From the NCBI GenBank assembly GCA_964398855.1, contig CAYNOQ010000076.1, positions 1-12,537 of the forward strand: a stretch of DNA of 12,537 bases. Direction: 5' to 3'. Positions 7,162-12,537 of the stretch are shown piece after piece (position 1 is the stretch's first letter; each line of letters starts with the position of its first letter). The notes below the pieces were generated by a model. The model was not told the DNA's origin. It worked only from the letters and a program-made list of their open reading frames with translations, and ran no database searches. The position numbers and the translations under genes are program-made. The stretch is from Mariniphaga sp964398855 (GTDB lineage Bacteria > Bacteroidota > Bacteroidia > Bacteroidales > Prolixibacteraceae).

Positions 7162-7195
7162 TTTTGATGAAATCCGAAAGTATGCGTTACCTTTG
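7162..7195 (+). promoter_or_regulatory. Strong match to a Bacteroidota promoter upstream of the AspT-like transporter
   Basis: TTTTG (7162-7166) as -33 element, a 21-bp spacer, then TACCTTTG (7188-7195), an exact fit to the -7 consensus TAnnTTTG. Transcription would begin near 7202, giving a leader of about 17 bases before the ATG at 7219. This is the best two-part promoter in the window and implies that the transporter is transcribed independently of pepE. Confidence 0.7.
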
Positions 7196-7218
7196 TCTGG
7201 TTAAAACCGAAACAGGAA

Positions 7219-8805
7219 ATGGAATTTTTATCAAATAGTTACTTCGCCCTATTTCTGATTGTAGCCATAGGATTTATCATCGGGCGAATAAAAATCTTCG
7301 GAATGTCGCTCGATGTTTCGGCAATTATTTTTGTTGCGCTGCTTTTTGGGCATTACGGGGTGATGCTGCCGGATGATTTTCAGTATTTCGGACTGGTGCT
7401 GTTTATTTTTACAATCGGCATTCAGGCGGGTCCCGGCTTTTTTGAATCGTTCAAAAAAGAGGGCAGACAGCTGGCACAGTTTGCAACTTTTTTAATATTG
7501 GTTGCCGGATTGATTACCATCGCTGTGATTTACCTTTTGAAAATTGACAAAAACATAGCCATCGGGCTTCTTGCCGGCGCATTGACCAGTACGCCGGGAT
7601 TGGCGGCAGCCATCGACCTTACCGGATCGCCGCTGGCATCCATCGGTTATGGAGTTGCCTATCCGTTTGGTGTGATCGGAGTTATCCTGTTCATTCGTTT
7701 TCTGCCGAAAATTATTGGTGTTTCGGTAAAAGAGTCGGAAGAGCAGCATCATGCAGGATTAAAGGAGGAATTTCCTGAAATTATCCGTCAGAATTTTGTG
7801 GTTGAAAATGAGAATGTTTTTGGAAAGTCCATTGGCGAACTGCGCATCAGATTGATGACAAAAGCTGTGGTTTCGCGGGTTGTTCACGATGGAGTTGCCA
7901 TAACTCCGGTGCCGGAAACTATTCTTCATAAAGGTGATTTGATTAAAGCAGTTGGCACGGAACAATCACTCCAAAGCGTTGAATTGCTTATCGGTCCGAA
8001 AACAGACATAGAAATCCCGCTCGACCCGAATTATGATGTGCGGAGCGTTCTGGTTACAAACAAAGAGGTGGTTAACAAAACCATCGGACAGCTCAATCTG
8101 CTGCACACCTATAACGCAACGGTGACCCGCATCAGAAGGGCAGGAATAAATATCTCCCCAACGCCCAATTCTAAATTGCAATTTGGCGATAAGTTAATCA
8201 TTGCCAGCAGTAAAGCCAATATGGAACTGGTGGCGCGCATGTTTGGTGATGATCAAAAGCGGCTTTCCGATACCGATATTTTACCGGTTGCGCTTGGCGT
8301 AATTTTAGGTGTTTTGGTAGGAAAAATAAGCGTGGCGTTCGGTAATTTTACTTTCAGCCTGGGACTTACCGGCGGTGTCCTGATTGTAGCGCTTATACTC
8401 AGCCGCATTGGAAAAACCGGCAACATATTATGGACCATGAGTTCATCTGCCAACCAGCTTTTGCGGCAGTTGGGATTGATTTTATTTCTTGCTGCTGTTG
8501 GAACCAGCGCCGGCGCCGAAATTGTGGAAACCTTTGAGCAGTATGGCTTCCGCCTGTTTTTGATTGGCGGGGTGATTACCCTGCTACCAATGGTTATTGC
8601 TGCATTGGTTGGAAAATGGTTTTTCAAAATGAATCTGCTGAGTATGTTAGGGGCAATAAGCGGCAGTATGACAAGCACTCCGGGGCTTGCCGCCGCCGAT
8701 TCAATGACCGATTCCAATGCCCATTCAATTTCTTATGCCACCGTTTATCCCGTGGCAATGGTGCTGTTGGTTGTGGTTGTGCAGCTTATTGTGCTGTTCT
8801 TATAA
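7219..8805 (+). CDS. AspT/YidE/YbjL-type transporter with two RCK_C domains
   Basis: A 528-residue inner-membrane protein of the aspartate:alanine exchanger (AAE) family. It has two homologous membrane halves (about 5-165 and 352-528), each with roughly five helices and each carrying the family signature: GALTSTPGLAAA at 120-131 and GSMTSTPGLAAA at 482-493. Between them lie two consecutive cytosolic TrkA-C (RCK_C) domains, about 190-260 and 272-345, with typical GxxIGEL/hxGDxLhhhG patterns (FGKSIGELRI, LHKGDLIKAVG; NKTIGQLNL, LQFGDKLIIAS). Characterised members exchange aspartate for alanine or succinate; the substrate here is unassigned. The start ATG has AGGA just before it. A strong promoter precedes it, and the gene ends 8 bp from the convergent GH32 gene. 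Confidence 0.88.
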   Translation: MEFLSNSYFALFLIVAIGFIIGRIKIFGMSLDVSAIIFVALLFGHYGVMLPDDFQYFGLVLFIFTIGIQAGPGFFESFKKEGRQLAQFATFLILVAGLITIAVIYLLKIDKNIAIGLLAGALTSTPGLAAAIDLTGSPLASIGYGVAYPFGVIGVILFIRFLPKIIGVSVKESEEQHHAGLKEEFPEIIRQNFVVENENVFGKSIGELRIRLMTKAVVSRVVHDGVAITPVPETILHKGDLIKAVGTEQSLQSVELLIGPKTDIEIPLDPNYDVRSVLVTNKEVVNKTIGQLNLLHTYNATVTRIRRAGINISPTPNSKLQFGDKLIIASSKANMELVARMFGDDQKRLSDTDILPVALGVILGVLVGKISVAFGNFTFSLGLTGGVLIVALILSRIGKTGNILWTMSSSANQLLRQLGLILFLAAVGTSAGAEIVETFEQYGFRLFLIGGVITLLPMVIAALVGKWFFKMNLLSMLGAISGSMTSTPGLAAADSMTDSNAHSISYATVYPVAMVLLVVVVQLIVLFL

Positions 8806-8813
8806 TCCAAAAA

Positions 8814-10259
8814 CTACCAGGCAGATTCCATTTTAAAAATATCAAGACGGTTCACAATCACTTCGCCGCCATTGGAAAACAGAATTAAATCTTCAGCTCC
8901 TTCTTCCGGGGTAAAGTTATTTGTCAGCACAACCTGACCGCCATTTGCAAAAACTTCGATGGATGCCCGGTCAATTAAAATCTCAAGGGTGACAATATTG
9001 TCAATAGCCTGCAACGGAGCTGTTGAGCCGAGCGTTGAAACTGCGCCTCTCACGGCATCATACAAAATTTCTGTACCCGCCTTTTTCTTGCTGTTTCGCA
9101 CAAAAAAGCCGAAATTGTTACACGATTTCACGTTGAATTCTCCAATTATGTGCAGGCAGTCTCCTTTCACTTTTTTAACAATGTTCTGATTGATTCCCGG
9201 AATCAGCTTTTCGTTTTCCCATTTGTAGTGCTTCCCGTGGAGAGACTTAATTTCGGTAACCGGCTTTCTGACAACTTGATAGCCAAAATTAAAACGGGTC
9301 AGTTCCAGTTCTGTGGGGATGGTCATTTGCCCGTTAAAAGGCATTCCGGGAAACTCGCTGTTACGCATCCATGCAATCTGAATAACCCTTCCGTCATCTG
9401 CCGGAATATTGCTCCAGGTTTGGGTCGCATAGTAGTTTTTTCCGAAATCACTCTTCATTTTTGCTGTTTCAGGCGCAAATTCTTCACCGTTAAAACTTCC
9501 GACAAGGTAGGTTCCGTCTCCGTCAAAAAGTACCCATTTCGTCTCTTCAGGGCGATTGGTTACCTGCATCGGCACTAAGTCCGGGCATTCGTAATAGCCG
9601 TAAACATGGCTTTTGTGTTCCCAGTCAATCAGATTTTCGGAAGTGTAGAATGAAACTCCCTTTGAACGCTCTTCACCCGTGTTTTTTCTGTATATAGCCA
9701 TCACATATTTTTGTGCAGGCTCAAACCAGACAACTTTCGGGTCGCGTGCATCATCGGTTTCGTCATACGGAATTATCGGATTTCCTTCAAATTTTTCCCA
9801 GGTTCGTCCGCGGTCGGTGCTGTATGCCATCCGCTGTCCACATTTCTGGCTGGTGTAGAAAATGATTAACGTTTTTGTGTCGCCTTTCTGTTTTCCCAAA
9901 AGATTCTTTTCATCCACAATGGCAGAACCTGAAAAAGCGGTGCAAAGCTCTTTGTCCTGTGAATCGTCATCGGGATAAATGGCAACCGGCAGATGCTCCC
10001 AGTGTATCAGGTCTTCGCTCACGGCGTGTCCCCAGTGCATATATCCCCACTCATTTCCGTTGGGATTATACTGATAAAACAGATGGTATTCACCATCGTA
10101 ATAGACCAGACCGTTGGGGTCATTATGCCAGTTTTTTTCTGGTGTGAAATGAAACTGGGGGCGGTATAATTCGTTGTAGTAACTTTTATCGGGCTTGGAA
10201 GCCGTTGATAAAAGAGCAAAAGCAGCTAATAATGAATAGATTAAAATATTTTTCATCAT
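8814..10259 (-). CDS. Secreted glycoside hydrolase family 32 enzyme (fructan beta-fructosidase/levanase/invertase type)
   Basis: A 481-residue GH32 enzyme that releases fructose from beta-fructans or sucrose. Numbered from the ATG at 10259, the nucleophile Asp47 lies in NWHNDPNG, the transition-state Asp173 in ARDPK, and the acid/base Glu224 in YECPD; all three blades are intact. The five-bladed propeller (about 33-330) is followed by the GH32C beta-sandwich with the signature ILIDRASIEVFANGG (about 427-441). A signal peptide (KNILIYSLLAAFALLSTAS) is present, with no lipobox cysteine, so export to the periplasm or beyond is likely; I see no type IX C-terminal sorting domain. The codon at 10262 is TTG, so the ATG at 10259 or 10256 is the likelier start. 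No SusC/D, transporter or fructokinase gene adjoins it. Endo- versus exo-action and linkage cannot be told. Confidence 0.93.
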   Translation of the reverse strand: MMKNILIYSLLAAFALLSTASKPDKSYYNELYRPQFHFTPEKNWHNDPNGLVYYDGEYHLFYQYNPNGNEWGYMHWGHAVSEDLIHWEHLPVAIYPDDDSQDKELCTAFSGSAIVDEKNLLGKQKGDTKTLIIFYTSQKCGQRMAYSTDRGRTWEKFEGNPIIPYDETDDARDPKVVWFEPAQKYVMAIYRKNTGEERSKGVSFYTSENLIDWEHKSHVYGYYECPDLVPMQVTNRPEETKWVLFDGDGTYLVGSFNGEEFAPETAKMKSDFGKNYYATQTWSNIPADDGRVIQIAWMRNSEFPGMPFNGQMTIPTELELTRFNFGYQVVRKPVTEIKSLHGKHYKWENEKLIPGINQNIVKKVKGDCLHIIGEFNVKSCNNFGFFVRNSKKKAGTEILYDAVRGAVSTLGSTAPLQAIDNIVTLEILIDRASIEVFANGGQVVLTNNFTPEEGAEDLILFSNGGEVIVNRLDIFKMESAW

Positions 10260-10340
10260 CAATTTTTTTCAAACTTCGACTCGGTTTTTTCGTGTGCAAG
10301 ATAGGAATTTATAGTGAAAGAGACCGTTTGATTTTTGTTT

Positions 10341-10348
10341 CAAATATA
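10341..10348 (-). promoter_or_regulatory. Putative -7 promoter box for the GH32 gene
   Basis: On the minus strand TATATTTG (10348-10341) matches TAnnTTTG exactly. The -33 region reads TATTC and not TTTG, so the match is half-complete. Transcription would start near 10334 and leave a leader of about 75 bases. Confidence 0.35.
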
Positions 10349-10432
10349 TTCAATATGTTGGAGAGTTTTGAATATGGTGAAAGTGTATTAAGGCGCTAAA
10401 AGAACATTCAAATCCTGTTATTTCCAACAATC

Positions 10433-10447
10433 CGCTTCAATTGAGCG
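10433..10447. other. Near-perfect palindrome downstream of the PorP/SprF gene
   Basis: CGCTTCAATTGAGCG would be a fully symmetric 14-mer (CGCT-CAATTG-AGCG) without one extra T. It lies 21 bases past the stop of the minus-strand PorP/SprF gene. There is no T tract on the minus strand after it, so it is not a classical terminator; it may be a protein-binding site or chance. The rest of 10263-10467 shows no gene. Confidence 0.3.
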
Positions 10448-10467
10448 CCAAACCCTCATTTCAGGTT

Positions 10468-11409
10468 CTAAAAATATTTCTCTCTGACGTAGCTTCTGCC
10501 GAAAAAATCCATATCAAAACCTAATGTAACTTCATAGGTTCCATACTGATAGGGGAATATTTCGTTGTAGGTGATATCCATGGCAAACCCGATGCGCAGG
10601 TTGTTATCCATAATCCACTGGCTGACAAAACTCAACGCATTTATAGTGCGTGCCATCACTCCGAGCCACAATTTTTCACGAATCATCAGATTGATTCCCA
10701 GATCGTAGTTGATGGGAAGCCCGTGGTTATAGGTAACCATCAGGGTGGGCTTCAGCGCCAGATGATGATACCGGATAAACCGGAAAACATAACCACCCAT
10801 GAGATAAGCAGTTTGTACCTGAGCTTCAAGGTCAAAATTGTTGATATTGGCAGTATAGCTGTTTTTCATCAATTTGGGAATGGAAAATCCCATATAAAAA
10901 TTTTCACCATAAAGGAAACCACCGATACCGAAATTGGGCATAAATTTCAGGTCGATATCTCCCATAAAAGCCTGATCATATTCGTCATCATAAAGCTGCA
11001 CCTGAGTGAGTGGATTTTTGAAATTTGTGGCTCCAAATTTCAATCCCATGCGCAATCTGGTTTGCGGAGTAAAAGCAACTTCATAGGCGTAATCGCCAAA
11101 AATGCTCAGCTTATTTTCATAGCCGAACCGGTCACTGGTAACATTCAGCCCCAATCCGACATTTTCATTTTTGGTTGGCGTGTGAAACGAGATAACCTGT
11201 GTGAGAGGTGAGCGGTCGAAACCCGCCCACTGCTTGCGTACCAAAGTGTTAAAGCCAATTTTTTCCCACATGCCTGCATAAGCCGGATTAACATATTGCA
11301 TATTAAACATATACTGGGTGAGTATGGGCTCCGTTTGTCCATAGCTTTTTGCAAGAGGAAAAAAGATAAGGAGGAACAGCATTGCAAAGATATGTATCCG
11401 CATTAACAT
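10468..11409 (-). CDS. Type IX secretion system PorP/SprF-family membrane protein
   Basis: A 313-residue outer-membrane barrel protein of the PorP/SprF family, near the usual length of about 300. A signal peptide (IHIFAMLFLLIFFPLAKSYGQ) ends around residue 25. The mature N-terminus carries the family hallmarks: PILTQYMFN (28-36), NPAYAG (41-46) and RKQWAGFDRSPLTQ (58-71). The rest alternates barrel strands such as LRMGLKFGATNF and LRIGFAMDITYN. Members either belong to the core type IX/gliding apparatus or pair with a single very large CHU_C-type adhesin. Here no such partner is next to it, so it is an orphan at this scale. Two starts are possible, ATG 11409 and ATG 11403; the second gives a tighter signal peptide. 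A TAnnTTTG box lies about 60 bp upstream. Confidence 0.9.
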   Translation of the reverse strand: MLMRIHIFAMLFLLIFFPLAKSYGQTEPILTQYMFNMQYVNPAYAGMWEKIGFNTLVRKQWAGFDRSPLTQVISFHTPTKNENVGLGLNVTSDRFGYENKLSIFGDYAYEVAFTPQTRLRMGLKFGATNFKNPLTQVQLYDDEYDQAFMGDIDLKFMPNFGIGGFLYGENFYMGFSIPKLMKNSYTANINNFDLEAQVQTAYLMGGYVFRFIRYHHLALKPTLMVTYNHGLPINYDLGINLMIREKLWLGVMARTINALSFVSQWIMDNNLRIGFAMDITYNEIFPYQYGTYEVTLGFDMDFFGRSYVREKYF

Positions 11410-11467
11410 ATAGCCGTATTAAATTTCAACGGAAAATTAGTAATTAAATATGAATAAGGCAACAGAA

Positions 11468-11475
11468 CAAAAATA
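11468..11475 (-). promoter_or_regulatory. Putative -7 promoter box for the PorP/SprF gene
   Basis: On the minus strand TATTTTTG (11475-11468) fits TAnnTTTG. A TTTG is present upstream but only 15 bp away, where 19-21 is usual, so the -33 assignment is doubtful. The predicted leader is about 50 bases. Confidence 0.4.
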
Positions 11476-11637
11476 ACAATTGTAAATAAGCAAAGTTGTG
11501 AAGGCACAATTGGCACGAATATTTTTGATTTTTCATCCCGAATAGCAAACTGGAAGATTTGTGAATTCGAAAACAAAAGATTTGCCTCAGAGTAAAAAAT
11601 GACCATGAAATCCATCCATATCATACAAAACGACGTC

Positions 11638-11658
11638 ATTCCGCACGATGTGTGGAAT
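11638..11658. repeat. REP-like palindrome
   Basis: ATTCCGCAC-GAT-GTGTGGAAT forms a 9-bp stem with one G-T type mismatch and a three-base loop. Short CATTCCGCAC...GTGGAAT hairpins of this kind resemble dispersed repetitive extragenic palindromes found in Bacteroidota drafts. Only one copy is in the window, so dispersal is not shown here. Confidence 0.4.
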
Positions 11659-11811
11659 CTGTTTCTTTTCTTCAAAACCCGTAAGCATCGCCAGACCAGC
11701 CTGCCCCGATTAACTCGGAATTGTATTAAAAAATAGAAGCCTCTCTAACACTCCTAAAATATAAAAATAAGGTAAAACATTTCTAAAAAACTCAGTTAAT
11801 TTTTGAGCACC

Positions 11812-11855
11812 AATCCCCACTTAATCTCCATCTAATCACCACCTAATCTCTATCT
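11812..11855 (+). repeat. 11-bp tandem repeat, block 1 (four units)
   Basis: Four consecutive 11-mers fit AATCNCYAYYT: AATCCCCACTT, AATCTCCATCT, AATCACCACCT and AATCTCTATCT. The block runs directly into the 18-bp array. The same unit forms block 2 at 11989-12050. Confidence 0.85.
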
Positions 11856-11906
11856 TACCCGACGTTGTCATCTTACCCGACGTTGTCATCTTACCCGACG
11901 TTGTCA
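11853..11906 (+). repeat. 18-bp perfect tandem triplication
   Basis: TCTTACCCGACGTTGTCA occurs three times head to tail without a mismatch. Each unit contains the small inverted repeat GAC-GTT-GTC. The first unit overlaps the end of the 11-bp block by three bases. It is followed at 11908-11918 by GTGC-TTC-GCAC, a further tiny hairpin. Perfect identity points to recent expansion. Confidence 0.95.
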
Positions 11907-11925
11907 GGTGCTTCGCACGCTAACA

Positions 11926-11941
11926 AGTCTGCTAGTCTGCT
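11926..11941 (+). repeat. 8-bp tandem duplication AGTCTGCT
   Basis: Two exact adjacent copies of AGTCTGCT between the 18-bp array and the CT-rich repeat. Two copies alone are weak evidence, but they fit the surrounding slippage-prone sequence. Confidence 0.6.
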
Positions 11942-11957
11942 TCCTACTTCGATACAA

Positions 11958-11973
11958 CTCTCTCACTCTCTCA
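11958..11973 (+). repeat. 8-bp CT-rich tandem duplication CTCTCTCA
   Basis: Two exact copies of CTCTCTCA followed by the related CTTCTCACTA. This is a pyrimidine-only run apart from the A at each unit end. Confidence 0.65.
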
Positions 11974-11988
11974 CTTCTCACTATTTTC

Positions 11989-12050
11989 AATCTCCACTTA
12001 ATCTCTATCTAATCCCCACTTAATCTCCACCTAATATCCACCTAATCCCC
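11989..12050 (+). repeat. 11-bp tandem repeat, block 2 (five units plus a partial)
   Basis: Five consecutive 11-mers, AATCTCCACTT, AATCTCTATCT, AATCCCCACTT, AATCTCCACCT and AATATCCACCT, then AATCCCC. It uses the same consensus as block 1, about 130 bp away, with the 18-bp and two 8-bp arrays between. Variation between units is almost entirely C/T transitions at fixed positions. Confidence 0.85.
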
Positions 12051-12071
12051 TCAATCCCCACGCCCAATCAA

Positions 12072-12099
12072 AGCCAACCGCCAATAGCCAACAGCCACT
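12072..12099 (+). repeat. 7-bp tandem repeat, AGCCAAC type
   Basis: AGCCAAC, CGCCAAT, AGCCAAC and AGCCACT follow each other exactly in register. From memory, GCCAA-type runs recur between genes in Bacteroidota drafts. Confidence 0.7.
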
Positions 12100-12110
12100 T
12101 TTTTATTGAG

Positions 12111-12195
12111 ACGGAATATTTTTTTAAAAAAGTTTACAAAATCTGTCCATGTTTTGGATGTTAAGTTCCTTTTGGTACAGAGCGAAGTAATTTAA
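12111..12195 (+). repeat. 85-bp direct repeat, copy 1 (upstream)
   Basis: This copy matches 12224-12308 at 77 of 85 positions without a gap (offset 113 bp). It has an AT-rich T-run/A-run head, then a core identical in both copies around CTGTCCATGTTTTGGATG and TTAAGTTCCTTTT, then a GTACAG(A/G)-CGAAGTAATTTAA tail. Where copy 2 has the start codon ATG, copy 1 has AAA; the bases after it (AGGAAATAGTCAGTGAAATT) show only vague similarity to the coding start. It may be a duplicated promoter/leader, or the remnant of a second FecR-type gene start. Confidence 0.9.
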
Positions 12196-12223
12196 AAGGA
12201 AATAGTCAGTGAAATTATGGTTG

Positions 12224-12308
12224 AGAAAATATTTTTAAAAAAAAGTTTAGAAAATCTGTCCATGTTTTGGATGTTAAGTTCCTTTTAGTACAGAACGAAG
12301 TAATTTAA
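12224..12308 (+). repeat. 85-bp direct repeat, copy 2: probable promoter/leader of the FecR-type gene
   Basis: The repeat ends on the first base of the ATG at 12308, so the conserved block is exactly the leader of the FecR-type gene. Neither copy contains a TAnnTTTG box, which fits use of an alternative (ECF) sigma factor, as is common for sigma/anti-sigma loci in this phylum. TCCA-TGTTT-TGGA is a small inverted repeat inside the core. The -35 and -10 elements and transcription start cannot be fixed by eye. Confidence 0.7.
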
Positions 12309-12537
12309 TGGAGAAAATAAGTAAATACATAGAGGATTCTCATTTCATTCATTGGGTATTCAATCCTGAGGAAGAGCTGACCGGGTGGTGGGATTCGTTT
12401 TTATCGGATAACCCGCGTGAGAAAGAGAATATCCTGCTGGCGCGTAGAATTCTTCACAAACTCCATACAAAAAACAAAGAGCTTTCAGAAAATGAAAAGA
12501 TTATCCTTTTCGCACAGATTCTGAAACAGATTGAGGG
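12308..12537 (+). CDS. FecR-type anti-sigma factor, N-terminal part (3' partial)
   Basis: The frame opens at ATG 12308 and runs off the window after 76 full codons. The visible part (MEKISKYIEDSHFIHWVFNP at the start, then EEELTGWWDSFLSDNPREKE, a helical ARRILHKLHTKNKELSENEK segment and FAQILKQIE) matches the N-terminal cytoplasmic sigma-binding region of Bacteroidota FecR/DUF4974 anti-sigma factors, with the familiar F-I-x-W-V-x-x-P and W-x-x-F/W-L-x-x-N/H-P spacing. The rest, a single transmembrane helix, the periplasmic FecR domain and DUF4974, would lie downstream, usually followed by susC/susD. Such proteins hold an ECF sigma factor until a SusC-type transporter signals substrate. No sigma gene lies directly upstream in the window. 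Confidence 0.75.
   Translation, partial: MEKISKYIEDSHFIHWVFNPEEELTGWWDSFLSDNPREKENILLARRILHKLHTKNKELSENEKIILFAQILKQIE

Larger units (their letters stand above)
11410..12307. other. 898-bp gene-free, repeat-rich intergenic region
   Basis: This region separates two divergent genes, PorP/SprF (minus) and the FecR-type gene (plus). No reading frame here has a plausible protein or start; the longest (minus strand, 11403-11675) is compositionally poor and overlaps the PorP/SprF leader. The proximal part (11410-11800) is AT-rich with a promoter box and a palindrome. From 11812 the plus strand becomes C/T/A-rich and almost free of G for long runs, and carries short tandem arrays with 7, 8, 8, 11 and 18-bp units. 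The last 200 bp hold two long direct repeats. No transfer RNA or other structured RNA gene was recognised. Confidence 0.85.

Noticed and set aside
7073..7218. Riboswitch or structured RNA before the transporter
   Set aside because: The predicted transcript leader is only about 17 bases, too short for a riboswitch, and no strong hairpins were found.
10205..10399. 64-codon plus-strand reading frame spanning the GH32 start region
   Set aside because: It overlaps the GH32 signal-peptide codons antisense and the probable promoter, and the protein shows no domain pattern.
11403..11675. 90-codon minus-strand reading frame upstream of the PorP/SprF gene
   Set aside because: Its composition (many Phe, Met, Cys, Ile) looks like translated AT-rich DNA. 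It overlaps the PorP/SprF leader and promoter box and has no recognisable motif.
11853..11906. Repeat-encoded peptide (Leu-Pro-Asp-Val-Val-Ile reading)
   Set aside because: The 18-bp unit keeps frame, but no start codon or sensible flanking coding sequence exists in that frame.
11853..12060. CRISPR-like array
   Set aside because: The repeats are 11 or 18 bp and directly adjacent, with no unique spacers of regular length and no cas genes, so this is ordinary tandem repetition.
12111..12308. Terminal repeats of a small mobile element
   Set aside because: The copies are direct and only 28 bp apart, with no transposase and no target-site duplication. The second copy coincides with a gene leader, so promoter or gene-start duplication fits better.

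Overview
The window reads as accessory and housekeeping DNA from a member of the Bacteroidota, most likely an uncultured Bacteroidales/Marinilabiliales-type organism. The basis is a PorP/SprF-family protein (type IX secretion), the N-terminus of a FecR-type anti-sigma factor, a PorT-like outer-membrane barrel, weak or absent Shine-Dalgarno sequences, and several upstream matches to the Bacteroidota -7 promoter box TAnnTTTG. A run of exactly 100 Ns (4855-4954) marks a scaffold join, so gene order across it is assembly-dependent and the window probably comes from a draft or metagenome assembly.

Layout. 1-225: 3' end of a winged-helix protein with a 12-bp repeat encoding an Glu-Lys-Ser-Ser linker. 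245-1162: xylose-isomerase-like TIM-barrel protein. 1169-3015 (minus): rfaE2-radA, overlapping by one base and facing the TIM-barrel gene. 3126-3680: cvpA, divergent from rfaE2. 3764-4717: unrecognised secreted lipoprotein. 4855-4954: gap. 4955-5572: truncated outer-membrane barrel. 5596-7072: creatininase-family amidohydrolase and pepE dipeptidase, one base apart. 7219-8805: AspT/YidE-type transporter behind the best promoter in the window. 8814-10259 (minus): secreted GH32 fructan/sucrose hydrolase. 10468-11409 (minus): PorP/SprF protein. 11410-12307: about 900 bp without a gene, packed with short tandem repeats (units of 7, 8, 8, 11 and 18 bp), a small palindrome and two 85-bp direct repeats. 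12308-end: 5' end of a FecR-type anti-sigma gene.

Working together. rfaE2 and radA look translationally coupled, and the creatininase-like gene and pepE look co-transcribed (a possible peptide/amide-degrading pair). The other genes look like independent units. GH32 supplies extracytoplasmic fructose release, but no SusC/D pair or fructokinase is seen here. The FecR gene normally belongs to an ECF-sigma/anti-sigma/SusC-SusD module; only its start is visible.

No clearly new enzymatic or defence system is evident. The most unusual structure is the repeat-rich region at 11.8-12.3 kb, especially the duplicated 85-bp block whose second copy ends on the FecR-type start codon.
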